Shown here: positions 5,314 to 13,047 of the stretch, in pieces | Numbering within the stretch: position 1 is the first letter of the stretch | How the letters are laid out: every line of letters begins with the position of its first letter | Assembly: GCA_947589335.1 (NCBI GenBank) | Contig: CANPZH010000007.1 | Location: 1-20,653, forward strand | Direction of reading: 5' to 3' | DNA length: 20,653 nt | Source: an uncultured Clostridia bacterium | GTDB lineage: Bacteria > Bacillota > Clostridia > Christensenellales > Borkfalkiaceae | Translations under genes and position numbers: made by a program | The notes under the pieces: model-generated | Told to the model about the DNA's origin: nothing | The model's database searches: none | What the model saw: the letters and a program-made list of their open reading frames with translations, nothing else

Positions 5314-8300
5314 TCATTCGTCCTTGTTGCCGTCTTGAGGCGAGGTATTCTTCGGCTTCACGCGTTTGACTTTCTTCGTCTTGACCTTGGTGGTGTGTTT
5401 GCCGAACTTCTTCATGAGGCCTCTCACGATGAGGATGACGATGACGATCAAGAGGATGATCGCGAGGGAACCGGAGGAGATCAGCAGCCAGATGTTGCCG
5501 TCGTCCGTGGTGTCGTCCTCATCGGTATGGTCATCATCGGGCTCCTCTTCGTCGTTGGGATAGTCGGCGACGATCGTCACGTCGATCGGCGAATAGTCGA
5601 GGTAGAAGGAGTACTTGGGCATTCCGCCGTCCGTGCGGTCTTCATAGTAGAGGCTGACGAGCGATTCGCTGTAAGCGGACTGCACGTAATTCGTCCAGGG
5701 ATTGCCGAGGCCGTCTTCGTCCGTCGTCTCGTCGTAGCGGAGATAGGTCACGGAGTCGTAGAAGGTGTAGGTGTAGTACTTCGCATATTCCTCGGGAAGC
5801 AGGTCGTCCTTGCCGAGGAAACCGTCGTCGCCGAGTTCGTAACCGTGCGCCGCGTTGTATTCCGCCTTCGCGTGCTCGACCGTCTCATTGAGATAGTTCG
5901 TGTAGTTGGAGGAGACGTCTTCGGAGATGAAGTTGGAGAAGAAGACGTAGCTTCCCGCGGGGTTCTTCTGAGATCCGTCGCGCGTGCCGCCCCAGACCTC
6001 GATGCGATAGTCCTTCGCCTCGGTGCCCGTGCGGATATAGAAGTTGACGGTGACCCACTCTTCCTCTTCGGTGCCCGTCACGACGATCTCCGTTCCCTTG
6101 AGCTTGGAAAGATCGGAGAAGTCATAGCGGAGGGGCAGGGTCGCGTCGGTGTGCAGATCGTTGACGGGGGTGCTGTATTTGTCGGTCTCCTCGTCGTAGT
6201 AGGCATAGAACGCGCCCTCATATGCGTAGAAGGCGATCGTGCCGTCCTTGGTCACGAGGTTGCCCTCGCCGTCCGTTCCGAAGTTGGAGAGGTTCGCGTA
6301 GTACGTCTCGCTCTCGCTGTCCGCCTTGCGGTAGAGCCCGTTACTCTGCAGGGTGTAGAGGATCTTGCCCTCGTCGTCGAAGTTGTCCGCGGAGGGATCC
6401 ATATTGACGATGTTGCCGTCGTCGTCATACCAATAGGTATAGGCGGGAAGGTCGGGATAGATGAGCTGTCCGGATTTCTCCGCTGCGGAGACGTCGGTGA
6501 GGTAGATGTGCGCGGTCGCGCCGTTCGAGACCTTCACGCGCATGGAGATCCTGCGGTAGGAGCTTGCGGCGACGGAGGCCGTCTCGCCGAAGTAGCCGTA
6601 TGACGTGGGATCGCCGCCTTCCGCGTTGACGATCACGAGGGGCTGGCGTTCGTCGCCGAACAGGTTGCGCCACCACTCGTCTGCGTTCTGATAGGAACCT
6701 GCCGCCTTGGAGAGGACGGCCTGCCAAGCCTCTGCGCTTTCGGAATAGGTTTTCTTATATTTCTCGTTGAGAAGGCCGGAGGCGATGTTCTCGGGACGGA
6801 CGTTGGGAACGGAGACTTCGTTTTTCTGGACGTAGTCGCTCCCGCCGAGCACGCCGCGGTAGTTCGCGGGAAGGGCAGGTCCCTTCTCGAGGTCCTTTTC
6901 CTCCGTCGCGGAGACGGAGTCGAACGTCTTGGTCTCTTCCACTCTGCCGGTCAGGGAGACTTTCACCGCACGGTCGCCCGTGGAGGCATAGCCGTATTCC
7001 GTCTTGGTCAGAGGTTTGATCTCGAAGTTCGTGAATGCCGCATAGCCGTCGCCGTAGCTGTATTCGTTTGAGCCGACGATGGAGGAGGAAGTGGGGCCGT
7101 AGGTGAGCTCCAGATGGAATTCCTGGGGAGCGTCGGTGTCGTTCTCGACGAAGAAGAAGCACTGTACCCAACCCTTGTAGAGGTCGGACTTGGATTCGTC
7201 GTCGGGGTCGATGTCGACGGTGGAGATCTTCGTCGAGTCGAAGGGGCTGATCGCGGGGGTGTTATTGGGGTTGTTGCTGTCGACGATCTTCGCGCCCGCG
7301 CCCGTGAGCCCGCTCTGGATGGCGCTCGTCTTCACGAAGAAGGAGATGAGGATGCGGCTGTCGGGGTCGAGACGGAAGAGGCTGTTGTTCGCGCTCTCGG
7401 CTACGCCGAGCTTTGCGGTATATGCCGCGCCGCCCTCGGAGAGGAGCATGAGGATGGGGGTGTCGTCCTCGAAGGGGAACTTGTCTTTGATGTCCTTCTC
7501 ATAGACGCTCTTCAGCGTCTCGTTGCCGGTTGCGGCAAGTTCCGCAAGCGTCGTCTGTCCGGTAAAGTCTTTCTCGCTCGCGCCGACGCCCTTGTCTGCG
7601 GAGGTGTAGGTGTTCTGGCCGTCTTTCTGGCCGGTGAGCCCGAATCCGGGTTCCTTCAGAAGGTCGCCGTCCGCCTCGAAGCCCGCATAGAGGTCGAGAG
7701 CGAAGGTGTTCATGTTTTTCGCGGAGAATTCATCGTAGTCGAATCTCTTGTCGTCGCCCTTGGAGTCGACGGTGCAGAAGCCGATCCCGTCTTTGGCGGC
7801 ATTGTCTTCCCGGAGGACCGCCGTCTCGAATTCCTCGTTGGAGAGGATCTCGCATTCGACGTCGTCGAAGAAGGCATAGCCGTCGACGGCGTAATATTTA
7901 TCGTCGGAAGAGCCCTGCCCGAGCCCGAGCACGATGCGGAAGGTGGTCGTCGCGAAGGTGCTCGCGCGCACATACACGGTGTACTGCTGCCACTTGCCGT
8001 TCGTGTGGATGTTGTAGATCTGCATCTGGTCGAGCGTGCTGCCGCCGACGGTGTTGGTCACGCCGATGTAGGCGCCGCCGCGCGCGGTGAGCTCCACGTC
8101 TTTATAGTGGGAGAGATCGTCCGTTCTCACCCATGCGGAGACCTTGGCGGAGGTACCCGCCGCGAGCGTGATCGTCGTCGACGAGGTGTAGTACTGCGCC
8201 GTCCCGCGGATGCCGTCGTCCGAGGTCTTGCTGTTGTGGATCATGAGGACGCTCGTGTTGTCCTCGTCGTCCGTCTTGGCGCCTTCATGCAGCTCGAACT

Positions 8301-8916
8301 CGTTGCCGGAGGAGAGGGTCTCCATCTCCTCGGCGAGCGTCTCCACATCTTCGAAGTCGATCGAATAGTTGTATTCCGCGAAGAGCTTCGCCTCGTCGGA
8401 ATTGCTGTCGAGATCGTCGATCTGTTCGTCATAGAGATCGAGGAACTTGAGACGGTCGTAGGCGGAGACGTCGTCGTTTTCCCACTGTGCAACGGCGTCG
8501 GGAAGGATCTCGCTGAAGACGGGGACATTCTCTTCGTCGTAGAGGCGGGCGAAGAGGGCGTTGCCGCCCGTGCGGGTATAGTAAGCCCAGTCGGCGGTGT
8601 TGATGACGCCCGACTGCTTTTCGGAGGACGGAGAACCGGACGTGAACGACCAGCTGTCCGGCGAGCCGATGATGCGGAGGCGCTTCAGAGGTTTGCCGCT
8701 CTCTTCGTAGTCGATGAGCTTGTCCGAATAGAACTCGAAGTTGCCGTTCTTGATGGTCTGCTCATCGGTGGGAGAGACTTTGGAGGGTTCCTCCTCTTCC
8801 GTCTGCGGTTCCGTGCAGGCGGAGAAGAGCCCGAGAGAGAACGTTGCCGCCAGTCCGACCGAGAGAGCGGTCAGCGTCCGTCTTTTCCATTTTTTCGATT
8901 GATTCATTCTTGCCAT
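5314..8916 (-). CDS. Large surface protein with lipobox, three beta-sandwich-like repeats and C-terminal membrane anchor
   Basis: I cannot assign a function. The 1200-residue product begins with a basic signal segment and a lipobox, LGLFSAC, with Cys34 the expected lipidated residue. An acidic spacer follows. Three diverged repeats are visible at about 221-358, 487-636 and 759-1000. Each has, in order: a strand such as VLMIHN/ILMLLS/LVIVNA; AWVRT/FFVKT/MRVKV; a Trp-led strand WQQYTVYVRA/WVQCFFFVEN/WVTVNFYIRT; FRIVLGLG/FHLELTYG/YRIEVWGG; and a closing GYAFFDDVE/GYAAFTNFE/SYVFFSNFI. This order of strands recalls galactose-binding-like carbohydrate modules, which is inference. The third repeat carries a Tyr/Asp-rich insert of about 115 residues (815-930). 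An Asp/Glu-rich stalk (1121-1139) precedes one membrane helix (1142-1165) and a strongly basic tail. The ATG at 8916 has an AAGGGTG site. Sugar binding or cell-envelope organisation is plausible; no catalytic motif was seen. Confidence 0.8.
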   Translation of the reverse strand: MARMNQSKKWKRRTLTALSVGLAATFSLGLFSACTEPQTEEEEPSKVSPTDEQTIKNGNFEFYSDKLIDYEESGKPLKRLRIIGSPDSWSFTSGSPSSEKQSGVINTADWAYYTRTGGNALFARLYDEENVPVFSEILPDAVAQWENDDVSAYDRLKFLDLYDEQIDDLDSNSDEAKLFAEYNYSIDFEDVETLAEEMETLSSGNEFELHEGAKTDDEDNTSVLMIHNSKTSDDGIRGTAQYYTSSTTITLAAGTSAKVSAWVRTDDLSHYKDVELTARGGAYIGVTNTVGGSTLDQMQIYNIHTNGKWQQYTVYVRASTFATTTFRIVLGLGQGSSDDKYYAVDGYAFFDDVECEILSNEEFETAVLREDNAAKDGIGFCTVDSKGDDKRFDYDEFSAKNMNTFALDLYAGFEADGDLLKEPGFGLTGQKDGQNTYTSADKGVGASEKDFTGQTTLAELAATGNETLKSVYEKDIKDKFPFEDDTPILMLLSEGGAAYTAKLGVAESANNSLFRLDPDSRILISFFVKTSAIQSGLTGAGAKIVDSNNPNNTPAISPFDSTKISTVDIDPDDESKSDLYKGWVQCFFFVENDTDAPQEFHLELTYGPTSSSIVGSNEYSYGDGYAAFTNFEIKPLTKTEYGYASTGDRAVKVSLTGRVEETKTFDSVSATEEKDLEKGPALPANYRGVLGGSDYVQKNEVSVPNVRPENIASGLLNEKYKKTYSESAEAWQAVLSKAAGSYQNADEWWRNLFGDERQPLVIVNAEGGDPTSYGYFGETASVAASSYRRISMRVKVSNGATAHIYLTDVSAAEKSGQLIYPDLPAYTYWYDDDGNIVNMDPSADNFDDEGKILYTLQSNGLYRKADSESETYYANLSNFGTDGEGNLVTKDGTIAFYAYEGAFYAYYDEETDKYSTPVNDLHTDATLPLRYDFSDLSKLKGTEIVVTGTEEEEWVTVNFYIRTGTEAKDYRIEVWGGTRDGSQKNPAGSYVFFSNFISEDVSSNYTNYLNETVEHAKAEYNAAHGYELGDDGFLGKDDLLPEEYAKYYTYTFYDSVTYLRYDETTDEDGLGNPWTNYVQSAYSESLVSLYYEDRTDGGMPKYSFYLDYSPIDVTIVADYPNDEEEPDDDHTDEDDTTDDGNIWLLISSGSLAIILLIVIVILIVRGLMKKFGKHTTKVKTKKVKRVKPKNTSPQDGNKDE

Positions 8917-8984
8917 AAAACACCCTTTGTTTTTTTTCGGAGCACGGGAACGCCCCGCGCCGTCATACTCGACAATATGCCTCT

Positions 8985-9013
8985 ATTTTATCTCAAAAGG
9001 CTCCGAAAGACAA
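8985..9013 (-). promoter_or_regulatory. Sigma-A promoter of the large surface protein gene
   Basis: On the minus strand: TTGTCT (9013-9008), 17-nt spacer, TAAAAT (8990-8985). The leader is about 60 nt and includes a GC-rich imperfect hairpin (about 8942-8960). I found no convincing promoter for the divergent TauE pair in the same 173-bp gap. Confidence 0.6.
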
Positions 9014-9089
9014 GCATTTCTGCGTAAAAAAGGGAATTTTTTTTTGAAATATCACATGCTGAAGGGAAAAAGGAGGGAGGAAGGCATAT

Positions 9090-9446
9090 ATGAAGGGAAA
9101 GAGAGCGGGGATCTTGCTTGCGGGCGGGGCGGCCGTCGGCGTCCTCAACGGGCTCTTGGGCGGCGGCGGGGGGATGCTCGCCGTGCCGCTGCTCGGCGCC
9201 GCGGGGCTTGAGACCCGCAGAGCGCATGCGACCGCGATCGCCGTCGTCCTGCCCGCATCCGCCGCGAGCGGGCTCGTCTATCTCCTCGGCGGGATGGCTC
9301 CTCCCGCCGTACTCCTCCCCGCAGCGCTCGGCGTTGCGCTCGGGGGATTCCTCGGAGCAAAGCTGCTCGGCGTCCTCCCCGTGCGCCTCGTCACGCTCAT
9401 CTTCGCCCTCCTCATGGCGGCGGCGGGCGCGAGGATGCTCTTCTGA
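9090..9446 (+). CDS. Half-size TauE/SafE-family membrane protein, N-terminal-like half
   Basis: TauE/SafE proteins are usually about 250 residues, built from two similar four-helix halves, and are thought to export sulfite, sulfonates or related organic anions. This protein has only 118 residues and about four hydrophobic helices (roughly 7-29, 42-66, 70-90, 94-117). It carries the half-repeat signature NGLLGGGGGMLAVPLL (20-35), followed by a conserved-looking RRAHATAIAVVLP. The ATG at 9090 has an extended purine-rich ribosome site (9071-9084). Its TGA overlaps the next ATG in TGATG, so the two halves are translationally coupled and probably pair in the membrane. The substrate is unknown. Confidence 0.78.
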   Translation: MKGKRAGILLAGGAAVGVLNGLLGGGGGMLAVPLLGAAGLETRRAHATAIAVVLPASAASGLVYLLGGMAPPAVLLPAALGVALGGFLGAKLLGVLPVRLVTLIFALLMAAAGARMLF

Positions 9447-9835
9447 TGGCGTTCTATCTGCTCTTTCTCGCGGGGCTTGCGGGCGGGGTGCTCGGCGGCA
9501 TGGGCATGGGCGGCGGCACCCTGCTCATTCCCATCCTCACCCTCTTTTTGGGGGTGGAACAGGGCGTCGCGCAGGGCGTGAACCTCCTCTCCTTCCTGCC
9601 GATGTCCCTTGCCGCGCTCTCCGTGCACGCAAAGAGCGGGCTCCTCGGGCTGAAGGGGATCGCTCTGATGATTCTCCCCGCGCTCCTCTTTTCCGCGGGC
9701 GGAGCCGTCGCCGCGGCCTATCTTCCCGCCTCCGTCCTAAAGCGGGGATTCGGACTTCTGCTGATCCTCCTCTCCGCCCTCCCGCTGTCATCATTTTTTG
9801 CGCAAAATGCACAATTTCACAAAAAAATTTCTTGA
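9446..9835 (+). CDS. Half-size TauE/SafE-family membrane protein, second half
   Basis: The 129-residue product repeats the pattern of its upstream partner: GGVLGGMGMGGGTLLIPIL (13-31) followed by EQGVAQGVNLLSFLP (38-52), the TauE half-repeat, and about four membrane segments ending near residue 115, with a short polar tail. The A of its ATG is also the last base of the partner's TGA stop. Together the pair would rebuild one full-length TauE transporter from two polypeptides. I see no frameshift scar: the second gene has its own start and both halves begin at natural N-termini, so this looks like a stable two-gene arrangement rather than a broken gene. No terminator is clear behind it. Confidence 0.78.
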   Translation: MAFYLLFLAGLAGGVLGGMGMGGGTLLIPILTLFLGVEQGVAQGVNLLSFLPMSLAALSVHAKSGLLGLKGIALMILPALLFSAGGAVAAAYLPASVLKRGFGLLLILLSALPLSSFFAQNAQFHKKIS

Positions 9836-9861
9836 AAAAACGAAAAATTTCAAAAAGGGTA

Positions 9862-9890
9862 TAGACAAATCCCGAAGCGTGTGTTAAAAT
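9862..9890 (+). promoter_or_regulatory. Sigma-A promoter of the ppx-maf-mreB-like unit
   Basis: TAGACA (9862-9867), 17-nt spacer, TAAAAT (9885-9890). Four A-tracts at about 9823-9829, 9835-9840, 9843-9847 and 9852-9856 lie just upstream at roughly helical spacing, which would suit an UP element. Confidence 0.7.
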
Positions 9891-9972
9891 GTACCAGTAA
9901 AGTCAAGAATGGGCGGTATATAGGGTTTTTCCGCTCGGCGTGTCCGACGATAACGAAGAAAGGACTGGTTAT

Positions 9973-11487
9973 ATGGCAAAGATAGGGATTATCGATCTGG
10001 GTTCCAACTCCGCGCGGCTCGTGATCGTAAACTTATTCGCAGAGGGTTATTTCATGGTCGAAGACGAGCTCAAAGAGAGCGTCCGTCTCGGCCAGGATAT
10101 GGACAGAGACGGCTTTCTGAAGCCCCAGCGCGTCGCAGAGACGATCAAAACGCTGAAGATGTTCCGCCGCCTGTGCGAGGCGTCGGGCGTCGAACGGATC
10201 ATCGCGGTCGCGACCGCGGCGGTCCGCCGCGCCAAAAACCAGCGCTCCTTCCTCGATGAGATCCAGGCGACCTGCGGTCTCCGCATGGCGGTGCTCTCCG
10301 AAGAGGAGGAGGCGACGCTCGTCTACCGCGGGGTCATCAACTCCATGGACGTTCCCAAGGGGATCATTCTCGAGATCGGCGGCGGCAGCACGAAGATCGT
10401 CTATTACAACCGCCGCTGCATCCTGCATTTCACGACGCTGCCCTTCGGCGCGGTGACGCTCACCGACCTCTTCGCGGACGACGGCGTTCCGCCCGAGGAA
10501 CAGACCGCGAAGATCGAGGAGTTCTTCACCGAGCAGTTCAAGAAGATCGACTGGCTCGCGGACGTCGAGCCCGACGTGCAGATGATCGGCGTCGGCGGCA
10601 GCTTCCGCAACCTCTACAAGATGAACCGCATGATACGCAAGTACCCCTTGAATATCGTGCATAATTATTCCTTTGCGGTGGAGGACTTCCGCTCCGTCTA
10701 CGAGATGGTGCGGGTGCTCGACGTGGAGAAGCGCAAGCGCATCCGCGGACTCTCTCCCGCCCGTGCGGACATCATGCCCGCGGCGCTTGCGATCATCAAG
10801 GCATTCACCGATTATCTGAAGATCGACTCCTTCCAGATCAGCGGCTGCGGCCTGAGGGAGGGGATCATGTTCAACCAGGCAGTCCCCCTGACGGAGGAGC
10901 GGCCCCTCTCCGACGTGCTCGGCTATTCCCTGACGACGCTCGTGAAATACTACGGGTGCGACGAGAAGCATGTCGAGCATGTGGTGCATCTCGCGATCCA
11001 GCTCTTCAAGCAGCTCAGGGTGCTCCATAAGTTCCCGCGGATCTATCTCAAAGTGCTCAAAGTGGCGGCAAGCCTGCACGACTGCGGCCTGCGCGTCCGC
11101 TATTACAGCAACCAGAAGCACAGCCGCTATATCATTCTCAATTCGTCGATCTATGGGGTGACCCACCGTGAGATCGTCCTTGCGGCGTTCGTCGCGGGGT
11201 GCCACCGGAAGGAGGACCTTCTCCCCGCCGACTGGCAGCGCTACAAAGATATCGTGACCGACGAGGACCTCGACATCGTGCGCAAGCTCGGGGTGCTGCT
11301 CCGCATCGCGGAGAGCCTCGACCGCAGCGGGCTGGGCATGGTGACCGGCGTCAACTGCGACGTGCTCGGCGATTCCGTCATCATGAAGACGGAGCTCGCG
11401 GGGGACGCGACGCTCGAGATCGCGCAGGCGATGAAGGCGAACACGGAGTTCAAGCGCACGTTCAAAAAGAATCTCGAGATCCTCTGA
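9973..11487 (+). CDS. Ppx/GppA-family phosphatase with C-terminal HD-like domain
   Basis: Members hydrolyse inorganic polyphosphate or the 5'-phosphate of pppGpp, linking it to stress and stringent signalling. The 504-residue protein has the actin-like ASKHA phosphate loops: IIDLGSNSARLVIV (6-19), ATAAVRRAKN (80-89) and LEIGGGSTKIVYY (133-145), with catalytic-type Glu109-112 in the SEEEEA segment. From about 310 a helical HD-type region follows, with HVEHVVHLA (333-341), ASLHDCG (366-372) and HSRYIILN (383-390). Ppx and GppA cannot be separated by eye. I chose ATG 9973 because AAAGGA lies 8 nt upstream; a GTG at 9940 would add 11 residues but has a poorer site, and MAKIGIIDLG is a typical family start. 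It heads a unit with maf, an MreB-like gene and a lipoprotein. Confidence 0.88.
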   Translation: MAKIGIIDLGSNSARLVIVNLFAEGYFMVEDELKESVRLGQDMDRDGFLKPQRVAETIKTLKMFRRLCEASGVERIIAVATAAVRRAKNQRSFLDEIQATCGLRMAVLSEEEEATLVYRGVINSMDVPKGIILEIGGGSTKIVYYNRRCILHFTTLPFGAVTLTDLFADDGVPPEEQTAKIEEFFTEQFKKIDWLADVEPDVQMIGVGGSFRNLYKMNRMIRKYPLNIVHNYSFAVEDFRSVYEMVRVLDVEKRKRIRGLSPARADIMPAALAIIKAFTDYLKIDSFQISGCGLREGIMFNQAVPLTEERPLSDVLGYSLTTLVKYYGCDEKHVEHVVHLAIQLFKQLRVLHKFPRIYLKVLKVAASLHDCGLRVRYYSNQKHSRYIILNSSIYGVTHREIVLAAFVAGCHRKEDLLPADWQRYKDIVTDEDLDIVRKLGVLLRIAESLDRSGLGMVTGVNCDVLGDSVIMKTELAGDATLEIAQAMKANTEFKRTFKKNLEIL

Positions 11488-11509
11488 GGCGGTCTGATTT
11501 TATAAATTT

Positions 11510-12064
11510 ATGCAACTGATTTTAGCGAGTAATTCTCCGCGGCGGCGGGAGCTGCTCTCCGAGTGGAAGATCCCCTTCCTCGCGGTGCCTTCGCGGTTCG
11601 AAGAGAAGGGCGAAGGGCTCTCCGCCGAGGAGACCGTCTCCGCGTTCGCGGAGGGGAAGGCGCGGGAGGTCTTTTCCCGCTATCCCGGAGCGTTCGTCCT
11701 CGGCGCGGACACCGTCGTCGCATTCGAAGGAGAGATCCTCGGCAAACCCGCTGACGCGGAGGACGCGAAGTCCATGCTGCGGCGGCTGAGCGGGAAGACG
11801 CACACCGTCTATTCGGGCGTCTGCCTGATCGGGAAGGACTTTTTCCGCAAGGGGATCGCGCGGACGGACGTCACCTTTTACAATCTGCCCGTCGAGATGA
11901 TCGAAGAGTACGTCGCGGGCGGGAAGCCGCTCGACAAAGCGGGCGCATACGGGATCCAGGACGGATATCCGATCGTCCGCTCTTACCAAGGAAGTTATAC
12001 GAACGTTGTCGGTCTCCCGGAGGAGCTGGTGCGTGCGTTTTTGAAGGAAGGAAACATATGTTGA
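11510..12064 (+). CDS. maf: Maf-family nucleoside triphosphate pyrophosphatase
   Basis: Maf proteins hydrolyse non-canonical or excess nucleoside triphosphates (often dTTP/UTP or modified bases) to monophosphates and have been tied to septum formation and house-cleaning. The 184-residue length is normal. Signatures are the N-terminal LASNSPRRRELL (5-16), GADTVV (65-70) with the catalytic-type Asp67, GKTHTVYSGV (95-104) and KPLDKAGAYGIQ (139-150). The start codon follows the ppx stop by 22 nt; the nearest purine run, GAGGCGG, is 18 nt away, so initiation may rely on coupling. The gene end overlaps the next start within ATGTTGA. Maf next to an mreB-like gene is a classic arrangement in Bacillota. 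Confidence 0.92.
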   Translation: MQLILASNSPRRRELLSEWKIPFLAVPSRFEEKGEGLSAEETVSAFAEGKAREVFSRYPGAFVLGADTVVAFEGEILGKPADAEDAKSMLRRLSGKTHTVYSGVCLIGKDFFRKGIARTDVTFYNLPVEMIEEYVAGGKPLDKAGAYGIQDGYPIVRSYQGSYTNVVGLPEELVRAFLKEGNIC

Positions 12065-13044
12065 AACTTGCGATTGATTTCGGCACATCTGTCACCAAAA
12101 TTTACAAGCTCGGGAGCGGGATCGTGCTCGCCGAGGCGACTTGCGTCACGGTGCAGAAAGACACGGGCGAGATCCGTGCATACGGGAACGACGCGAAGCG
12201 TCTGCTCGGGAAGACTGCCGACCAGACGGACGTCTGCTTCCCCGTCTATGAAGGGGAGATCGTCTCCGAACGGCTCGCGGGCGAGCTGCTCGGCTATTTT
12301 CTGAAGAAGGTCGTGCGGGGCGCGATGTCCGTCGAGGCGCTCTTCTGCGTGCCCTGCGGGTTCAAGACGGAGGCGCGCGAGAAGGTCTACCGGGTGGCGA
12401 AGGCGGCGGGCGTATCCCGCGTGAATTTCGCCGAGACGCCCTTCCTCGCCGCGCTCGGGCAGGATGTGCCCCTGAGCGAATCCAACCCCGTGTTCGCGAT
12501 CGACATCGGCGCGGGCGTGACATCCGTCGCGACCTTCTCCCTCGACGGCATCATCGCGGGGATCTCGATGAACGTCGGCGGGAACAACATGGACATCCAT
12601 ATCATCGACCATATCGCCGATAAGTTCAATCTGAAGATCGGCTCGCTCACGAGCGAGAAACTCAAGAACACGGTCGGGAGCCTGATCGAAGACGACAACC
12701 AGAGCACGATCATCAACGGGCGGGACATCACGACCGGCAAGCCGCGCTCCGTTTCCGTCTCGTCACAGGACATCGAATTCCCCGTCCGCATCTATATCGA
12801 CAAGATCCTCGAGTATGCGGAGCTCATTCTGCAGAAGCTCCCCGCGGAGGTCTCGGCGGCGGTCGGAAAGAACGGCGTCTATCTCTCGGGCGGGGTCGCG
12901 AATCTGGCGGGGCTTGCGGAGTACGTCTCCGACAAGCTGCAGATGGAGGCCCATCTCTCGGGCGATCCCCAGATGGCGGTCGTCCTCGGCGGCGGAAGAG
13001 CGGTCGGGAACGGCGCGCTGCTGCACAGGATCAGGCTGGAGTGA
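12058..13044 (+). CDS. Divergent MreB/Mbl-like bacterial actin
   Basis: MreB forms ATP-dependent membrane filaments that guide wall synthesis in rod-shaped cells. The 328-residue protein matches MreB along its length: phosphate-1 loop IDFGTSVTKIY (6-16), GIVLAEATCV (21-30), GNDAKRLLGKT (43-53), VPCGFKTEAREKV (98-110), FAETPFLAALG (124-134), phosphate-2 loop IDIGAGVTSVATFSLDGI (148-165), VGGNNMD (173-179), INGRDITTGKP (219-229) and adenosine motif YLSGGVANLAGL (275-286). Differences from usual MreB are DLGTANT to DFGTSVT and DIGGGTT to DIGAGVT. The conserved Glu of the EEP motif is kept as AETP. It overlaps maf by 7 nt. No mreC, mreD or radC follows; a small lipoprotein takes that place. It could be the main MreB, an Mbl/MreBH-like paralogue, or an actin with a separate job. 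Confidence 0.8.
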   Translation: MLKLAIDFGTSVTKIYKLGSGIVLAEATCVTVQKDTGEIRAYGNDAKRLLGKTADQTDVCFPVYEGEIVSERLAGELLGYFLKKVVRGAMSVEALFCVPCGFKTEAREKVYRVAKAAGVSRVNFAETPFLAALGQDVPLSESNPVFAIDIGAGVTSVATFSLDGIIAGISMNVGGNNMDIHIIDHIADKFNLKIGSLTSEKLKNTVGSLIEDDNQSTIINGRDITTGKPRSVSVSSQDIEFPVRIYIDKILEYAELILQKLPAEVSAAVGKNGVYLSGGVANLAGLAEYVSDKLQMEAHLSGDPQMAVVLGGGRAVGNGALLHRIRLE

Positions 13045-13047
13045 CCG

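Noticed and set aside
7114..9027. 637-residue forward open frame opposite the large surface protein (also 5335-6603)
   Set aside because: The Val/Glu/Arg/Asp-rich translation mirrors the Asp/Ser/Thr/Tyr-rich codons on the other strand. The reverse frame has a signal peptide, repeats, anchor, ribosome site, promoter and terminator.
9940..9972. GTG start adding 11 residues to the Ppx/GppA protein
   Set aside because: Its nearest purine run is about 14 nt away, while ATG 9973 has AAAGGA at 8 nt and gives a typical family N-terminus.
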